Made by a program: the position numbers and the translations under genes. The notes below the pieces were generated by a model. That model saw only the letters and a list, made by a program, of their open reading frames with translations. It searched no databases and had not been told where the DNA came from. Below, piece after piece: positions 59,938 to 64,000 of a stretch of 64,000 nt of DNA. This stretch comes from Zoogloea oryzae (lineage in GTDB: Bacteria > Pseudomonadota > Gammaproteobacteria > Burkholderiales > Rhodocyclaceae). The stretch spans positions 5,059 to 69,058 of the forward strand of contig NZ_BSPX01000015.1 of assembly GCF_030161255.1 (NCBI RefSeq), given 5' to 3'. Numbering within the stretch: position 1 is the first letter of the stretch; each line of letters starts with the position of its first letter.

Positions 59938-60738
59938 TCAGGAAAAGACCTTCCAGGCCTTGGCGGTGCGGCTGCCAAACAGTTGCGGGTTCTGGGGCAG
60001 CTGGTTGGTGGGCAGGTAGGTGGGGCTGATGGCCTTGAACCAGTTCGCGTAGCTGGCGGTGGCCGGCAGGGCGGCCAGGGCCTTGAGGGCGTAGTAGGTG
60101 AAGGCGCCGTTGGGGCGGCCCTTGAAGCTGGTGTCCCAGCTGAACTGGGTGTCGGTGCAGCCGGCCATCAGCAGGTCGCCGCCGCTGCGCGACAGGCCGC
60201 TGAGGCTGGGCAGGCTGAGGGCGCGGCCGGCGGGGGGCAGGTCCTCGGGTTTCATCCAGACGCTGGGCGGCAGGAAGCGGGCGCGGGGCATGCCGGGGTC
60301 GAGGTCGCTGTCGTCACCGCGGGTGACACTGCCGGAGTGGCAGCTGTCGGAGATCAGCAGCACGCGCACGCCGGGGGCGTGGTTGCCGAAGATCACGGCG
60401 ATCTCGTCGTCGAGCAGCACCTTGCCCGAGCCGATGTCCCACGGGCACAGGGCTTCGTCGCGGCCGTCGGGTTCATCGCCGTTCTTGTCGGGCACCCAGG
60501 TGCCGTGGCCGGAGTAGGTGATGACCACCGTGTCGCCCTTGGCGGCGCCGGAGATGAGGCTGCTCATCGCGCTGACCATGGCGGCCTTGGTGGCCTGGGC
60601 GTCGATCAGCGTGGTGACGGTAAAGCCACGGCCGGTGAGGGTGGCGGCCCAGTCTCTGGCGTCATTGACGCAGCCGTTGAGGTCGTTCTGGGTGCCGGGA
60701 TAATCATTGATGCCGATGCACAGTGCCTTCTTGGTCAT
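59938..60738 (-). CDS. Caspase-family (metacaspase-like, peptidase C14) protein
   Basis: A 266-residue cysteine protease-like protein. It starts MTKKALCIGINDYPG and has the caspase p20 order: the LNGCVNDARDW segment, catalytic His78 in TYSGHGTW, and catalytic Cys133 in SDSCHSG. Acidic residues near the pocket (Asp131, and Asp88/Asp91/Asp94 of the basic-specificity type) suggest cleavage after Arg or Lys, as in metacaspases. There is no pro-domain or fused sensor, so the protein is almost only the catalytic domain. It has AAGGAG 6-8 bases upstream of its ATG. The neighbouring CHAT-lipase protein is the obvious partner or substrate. Confidence 0.92.
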   Translation of the reverse strand: MTKKALCIGINDYPGTQNDLNGCVNDARDWAATLTGRGFTVTTLIDAQATKAAMVSAMSSLISGAAKGDTVVITYSGHGTWVPDKNGDEPDGRDEALCPWDIGSGKVLLDDEIAVIFGNHAPGVRVLLISDSCHSGSVTRGDDSDLDPGMPRARFLPPSVWMKPEDLPPAGRALSLPSLSGLSRSGGDLLMAGCTDTQFSWDTSFKGRPNGAFTYYALKALAALPATASYANWFKAISPTYLPTNQLPQNPQLFGSRTAKAWKVFS

Positions 60739-60798
60739 GGTCGATCTCCTTCCGGGGAAGGGGCCGTCCGCGCGGGAGCGGCCCGGGAAATGACAAAC

Positions 60799-60837
60799 GC
60801 TCTGAGCTCAGTTAAGCAGAGCTGCATGAAAGATCAA
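60799..60837 (-). promoter_or_regulatory. Candidate promoter and dyad upstream of the caspase-CHAT operon
   Basis: On the minus strand TTGATC (60837-60832), 17 bases and TAACTG (60814-60809) form a modest sigma-70 promoter. The -10 lies in the centre of an inverted repeat, GCTCTG (60799-60804) and CAGAGC (60817-60822), which could be an operator. It is upstream of the caspase ATG by about 60 bases. Confidence 0.35.
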
Positions 60838-60886
60838 TGGCTATCCGATGAAGGGTTGACGTAGGGACAGAAAAATCTGCGCGGGG

Positions 60887-61813
60887 CTACACGCGGGGTA
60901 CGGCGGCGAGGGCCTGCAAGGCGCTGACCTGGTCGAGAACGGGCTGTGGAACGGGGATCTCACCGGCCAGCATGGCCTGGATCAGGGCCGCGTTGGCGGA
61001 GACTTCCGGGTTGTCGGGCAGGCCCTCGACGGGGGGCGCGCCCCCTTCCTCGGCCGGGAAGGCGATGCTAGCGACGCCGTTGGCAAAGGCTTCGAGCTGG
61101 GGCCGGCGGCGGGGGTTGGCGAAGGCCTCGCCCTCGGTGCCGCGCAGCAGCATGCCGGTGCCGCCCTGGGCCACAAGGTGGGCATGCATCCGTTCGAGGT
61201 ATTCGGGGTGGGTCACCGAGACCACCCGCACGCTGTGGCCCGGGGCCGGGTCGAGGAGTTTGGCGAGGGTGTGGGCGCTGTTGCGTACGCCCAAGCGCAC
61301 CCGCGTGGCGAGGATCGGTTCGAGCCCCGGTGCGAGCACGTCGAGGGGCAGGCAGGCCAGGCGGCGCTCCGCAAGCTGGGTTTCGGCCTCGGAAATGCTG
61401 GCGGCGGGCTGGATGCCGAGGGCGTCGAGGAGCGCGAAGGGGCTCACCCGGCTTTCAAAGTCGTGACGGCCCTGGATCAGCACCGGCACGCCGGCGCGGG
61501 CCAGCAGCAGGGCCACCAGCGGCATCAGGTTGGCCTGGCGGCGGGCGCCGTTGTACGTGGGCAGCACCACCAGCCGCGGCCCGGCTGGCACGGCGACGCG
61601 GGCGGTGCGGGCGTCGAGGGCGCGCTGGAAACCGAGCAGTTCGTCCTGGGATTCGGCCTTGATGCGCATCGACAGGATGATGGCGCCCAGCTCCAGATCG
61701 GGCACGCGGCCGTCCATCATGTCGCCGAAGAGGGATTCGGCCTGTTCGGTGGTGAGGGGCTTGGAGCCTTTCGGCCCGCGGCCGATCTCCTTGATGAAGG
61801 GGGCGTAGGACAT
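60887..61813 (-). CDS. ybiB: YbiB/TrpD2-like nucleic-acid-binding protein (glycosyltransferase family 3 fold)
   Basis: A 308-residue homologue of anthranilate phosphoribosyltransferase. It shows the helical N-domain (MSYAPFIKEIGRGPKGSKPLT, then SLFGDMMDGRVPDLELGAI) and the nucleoside-phosphorylase-type core (VLPTYNGARRQANLMPLVALLL, GVRNSAHTLAKLLDP). The typical PRPP-binding GTGGD loop of TrpD is replaced by PTYNGA. E. coli YbiB binds DNA and RNA without TrpD activity. The start at 61813 is family-like. The caspase gene follows 148 bases downstream on the same strand. Confidence 0.88.
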   Translation of the reverse strand: MSYAPFIKEIGRGPKGSKPLTTEQAESLFGDMMDGRVPDLELGAIILSMRIKAESQDELLGFQRALDARTARVAVPAGPRLVVLPTYNGARRQANLMPLVALLLARAGVPVLIQGRHDFESRVSPFALLDALGIQPAASISEAETQLAERRLACLPLDVLAPGLEPILATRVRLGVRNSAHTLAKLLDPAPGHSVRVVSVTHPEYLERMHAHLVAQGGTGMLLRGTEGEAFANPRRRPQLEAFANGVASIAFPAEEGGAPPVEGLPDNPEVSANAALIQAMLAGEIPVPQPVLDQVSALQALAAVPRV

Positions 61814-62001
61814 GGCGGGAATCAGGTGCAGTGGGATGATCCTCCGAGTGTAGCGGAAGGCCCGGGCGAGGGGACGCGCGTAAGGCTTACTTTCCGTCAC
61901 CCTTTCCATTGCGCTGGCGGGGAGCTATCTTGCCTTGAGGCCGCCGCGTGATGCCGGGCGGTTTCCAATCCCCAGAAATCACCGCCGGAAGGAGCAGGCC
62001 C

Positions 62002-62871
62002 ATGCCACCCGTTGCTGCCATAACCCAGATCGGGACGACTTATCTTGATGTGAATGGCCTCGTTTATCCGCTGATGGCCTGCGTGCTGCCGGACATCAGC
62101 TGGGAGGTGATTCCGCTCCCCGCTCAGGGCGGCGGACACCGGCTCGGACAGCCGCGCTTCGGGCAGCTGACGGTGCGCTTCACGCCGCCGTCGATGGCGC
62201 CGCTGGCGGGCTGGCTGGAAGGGCTGACGAGCGGTCGGGTCGATCCGGTCGATCTGGGCGTGCTGCACACCGACGGGAACGGCAAGGTGCGCCACCATCT
62301 CGTCCTGAAGGGCTGCATCCTCACCGAGCTGCGCCTTCCCGAGTGCTCGGCGGCGGGCAAGGAGATCTACGCGATCGAGGCGGTGTTCGAACCGGAGCGC
62401 GTGGAGGCCGGGCCGCTTGGCGGGGCGGTGAAGTCGGCCGCACCGGGACGCGCCAAGAAGTGGTTGGCGTCGAACTTCGTGGTGACGGTGCCGGGCTTGC
62501 CGAGCGGGCGGATCAGCCGGATCGGCGCGGTCACGCTCTCGCGCAGCCTGGTGCGGGAGGACGACCGGTTTGGCGGGCGGCTGCTGGTGGGCGCCCTGGG
62601 CTTCTCGCCGCTGGCCCTGACCGTGACCGGGCCGGATTGCGCCCAGTGGCGCGACGCGGTGCTGAAGCTGACCGCCAGCGGGGCACACGGCGATCCGGTG
62701 GCGATCGGCGTGGAGCTGCGCGACACGGCCCTCAAGACGGTGCTGGCTGACCTGAGCTTCCAGACCATCGGCCTGTCGGGTTTCAGTTTCGATCCGAGCG
62801 GCGGCGGCAGCGGCGCCGTGACGGCGATCGCCCGATTCGAGCTGGAGACGCTGAAATTCCAGGTGAACTGA
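62002..62871 (+). CDS. Hypothetical protein with two phage tail-tube-like repeats
   Basis: A 289-residue protein, start set by AAGGAG (61989-61994 region) before ATG 62002. I do not recognise a named family. Two halves look related: about 20-145 and 165-289. Each has beta strands, a central acidic/aromatic helix (MAPLAGWLEGLTSG; CAQWRDAVLKLT), then a strand pattern ending in alternating hydrophobics (IEAVFEPERV; ARFELETLKFQ). This resembles the tail-tube fold of T4 gp19/Hcp-type proteins. No other phage, T6SS or injection-system gene is near. It is divergent from ybiB. The function is unknown. Confidence 0.6.
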   Translation: MPPVAAITQIGTTYLDVNGLVYPLMACVLPDISWEVIPLPAQGGGHRLGQPRFGQLTVRFTPPSMAPLAGWLEGLTSGRVDPVDLGVLHTDGNGKVRHHLVLKGCILTELRLPECSAAGKEIYAIEAVFEPERVEAGPLGGAVKSAAPGRAKKWLASNFVVTVPGLPSGRISRIGAVTLSRSLVREDDRFGGRLLVGALGFSPLALTVTGPDCAQWRDAVLKLTASGAHGDPVAIGVELRDTALKTVLADLSFQTIGLSGFSFDPSGGGSGAVTAIARFELETLKFQVN

Positions 62872-62961
62872 TGGTCAGGCCGGCGGCCTGCCGGTTTCCC
62901 TACTTCCCTTGCCCGGGGCGGGCCGCTAACCTCTCGCTTTTTTTGAGCGCGGGAGCAGGGC

Positions 62962-63834
62962 ATGAAAATCGGGTTCGTCGGTCTGGGCATCATGGGGCGT
63001 CCGATGGCGCTCAACATTCTGAAGGGCGGGTTCGATCTGACCGTCTGGGCGCGCCGGGCCGAATCCATGGCCCCGCTGCTGGAAGCCGGCGCGAAGGGCG
63101 CGGCCAGCCCGGCGGATGTTGCCGCGAACTGTGACATCGTGGTGTCGATGGTCTCAGACGCGCCGGACGTGGAGGCGGTGGCCCTGGGCGCAGGTGGCGT
63201 GGCCGAGGGCGCCAAGCCGGGCCTGATCTACATCGACATGAGCACCATCGCGCCGGCGGCGGCCCAGTCGATCGCCGCGCGGCTCGCCGAAAAGGGCGTG
63301 ACCATGCTCGACGCGCCGGTGTCGGGTGGCGAGGTGGGCGCGATCAACGCCGGGCTCACCATCATGGTGGGCGGCGAGGAGGCCGCCTTCGAGAAGGCCA
63401 AGGCGGTGCTCGCCTGCATGGGCAAGTCGGTCAATCTGATTGGTGGCTCGGGTGCCGGCCAGGTGACCAAGGCGTGCAACCAGATCCTCACCGGCGTGAC
63501 GGTGATGGCGGTGGCCGAGGCCTTCAACTTCGCCCGCAAGAGCGGCGTGGATGCGGGCAAGGTGCGCGAGGCGCTGCTGGGCGGCTTTGCCTACAGCCGC
63601 ATCCTCGAGAACCACGGCCAGCGCATGCTCGACCGCAACTTCAAGCCGGGCTTCAAGGCCTGGATGCACCAGAAGGACATGAACATCGTGGTGCAGGAGG
63701 CGCATCGCCTGGGCCTGATGCTGCCCACCAGCGCGGCCACGGCGCAGCTCTTCAACGCAATGGTCGGCAGCGGCCTGGGCGAGGAGGATTCCATCGCCGC
63801 GCTGAAGCTGCTCGAAGGCCTGTCGGGGGGCTGA
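62962..63834 (+). CDS. 3-hydroxyisobutyrate dehydrogenase family NAD(P)-dependent oxidoreductase
   Basis: Beta-hydroxyacid dehydrogenase of 290 residues. N-terminal dinucleotide motif KIGFVGLGIMGRPMA; substrate-binding segment DAPVSGGEVGA; catalytic Lys in GSGAGQVTKACNQ; C-terminal KDMNIVVQEA. These fit tartronate semialdehyde reductase (GarR/GlxR) or a glyoxylate/succinic semialdehyde reductase; the exact substrate cannot be fixed. A related gene begins one base after its stop codon. Confidence 0.9.
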   Translation: MKIGFVGLGIMGRPMALNILKGGFDLTVWARRAESMAPLLEAGAKGAASPADVAANCDIVVSMVSDAPDVEAVALGAGGVAEGAKPGLIYIDMSTIAPAAAQSIAARLAEKGVTMLDAPVSGGEVGAINAGLTIMVGGEEAAFEKAKAVLACMGKSVNLIGGSGAGQVTKACNQILTGVTVMAVAEAFNFARKSGVDAGKVREALLGGFAYSRILENHGQRMLDRNFKPGFKAWMHQKDMNIVVQEAHRLGLMLPTSAATAQLFNAMVGSGLGEEDSIAALKLLEGLSGG

Positions 63835-63835
63835 G

Positions 63836-64000
63836 ATGCGCGTCGGTTTTGTGGGGCTGGGCGTGATGGGCCTGCCGATGGCGGGCCACCTGCTGAGGGC
63901 CGGGCACGACGTGGCGGTGTGGGCGCGACGCCCGGAGGCCGCGGCGGAGATCGCCGCCGCCGGTGCCGCGGTGTGCGACACGCCGGCGGCGCTTGCCGCC
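63836..64000 (+). CDS. Second 3-hydroxyisobutyrate dehydrogenase family gene, cut by the window end
   Basis: Only 55 residues are in the window. They begin MRVGFVGLGVMGLPMAGHLL, the dinucleotide-binding motif, followed by VAVWARRPEAAAE. The fragment is clearly a paralogue of the gene just upstream (VGLGxMGxPMA...LxVWARR in both). The ATG lies one base after the preceding stop, so the two are an operon. Confidence 0.85.
   Translation, partial: MRVGFVGLGVMGLPMAGHLLRAGHDVAVWARRPEAAAEIAAAGAAVCDTPAALAA

Noticed and set aside
53733..60738. Type III-E CRISPR (Craspase) or bacterial gasdermin system
   Set aside because: A CHAT domain and a caspase are present, but there is no cas gene, no CRISPR repeat array and no gasdermin-sized neighbour with a lipidated C-terminus.

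Overview
The window is 64 kb of a GC-rich betaproteobacterial chromosome, most likely from Rhodocyclales (Azospira, Dechloromonas or Thauera type). This rests on gene order: grpE/dnaK near hrcA and hemH, ftsH-folP-glmM-pst, tpiA-secG-tRNA-Leu-nuoA-N followed by a DUF2818 gene, and exosortase A-associated genes. The genus is an inference. No transposase, integrase, CRISPR array, rRNA or complete prophage was seen. No stretch longer than 300 bases lacks a gene; the longest gaps (about 180-220 bases) hold promoters and terminators.

Region 1 (1-12.7 kb) holds stress, metal and repair genes. These are dnaK (cut by the window start) and grpE, each with a clear sigma-32 promoter; a Ser/Thr kinase fused to a cyclic-nucleotide-like domain; trxC; a tandem AP2-like protein; a minus-strand hrcA-hemH-small membrane protein run; nadK and recN; fur followed by a GDT1-type manganese exporter; bamE; and dapB.

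Region 2 (12.7-31.7 kb) holds a multidomain hybrid histidine kinase, then carA-carB-greA-DUF4149, then divergent yhbY and rlmE-ftsH, then folP-glmM. The phosphate transporter pstSCAB (no phoU or phoBR in the window), tpiA and secG follow. Both carA and pstS appear to have a promoter directly upstream of a terminator-like hairpin, which suggests transcription attenuation.

Region 3 (31.7-47.4 kb) holds tRNA-Leu(GAG) and the complete fourteen-gene complex I operon nuoA-N, with DUF2818 and a terminator at the end, then a DUF3579 gene. Codon choice in the nuo genes looks less GC-rich than in the flanks.

Region 4 (47.4-64 kb) is the accessory part. A three-gene module typical of exosortase A loci (PLP-dependent decarboxylase, AMP-dependent ligase, stand-alone acyl carrier protein) is followed by nasA. 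Next comes the most interesting item: a two-gene unit made of a metacaspase-like peptidase and a 2,039-residue protein that joins two alpha/beta-hydrolase (lipase-like) modules, a middle region and a CHAT protease domain with a helical tail. It sits between nasA and ybiB. A divergent gene for a duplicated tail-tube-like protein and two tandem 3-hydroxyisobutyrate-dehydrogenase-family genes (the second cut by the window end) close the window. The caspase/CHAT/lipase unit has the look of a protease-triggered conflict or cell-suicide system, but its function is inferred only from domain content.
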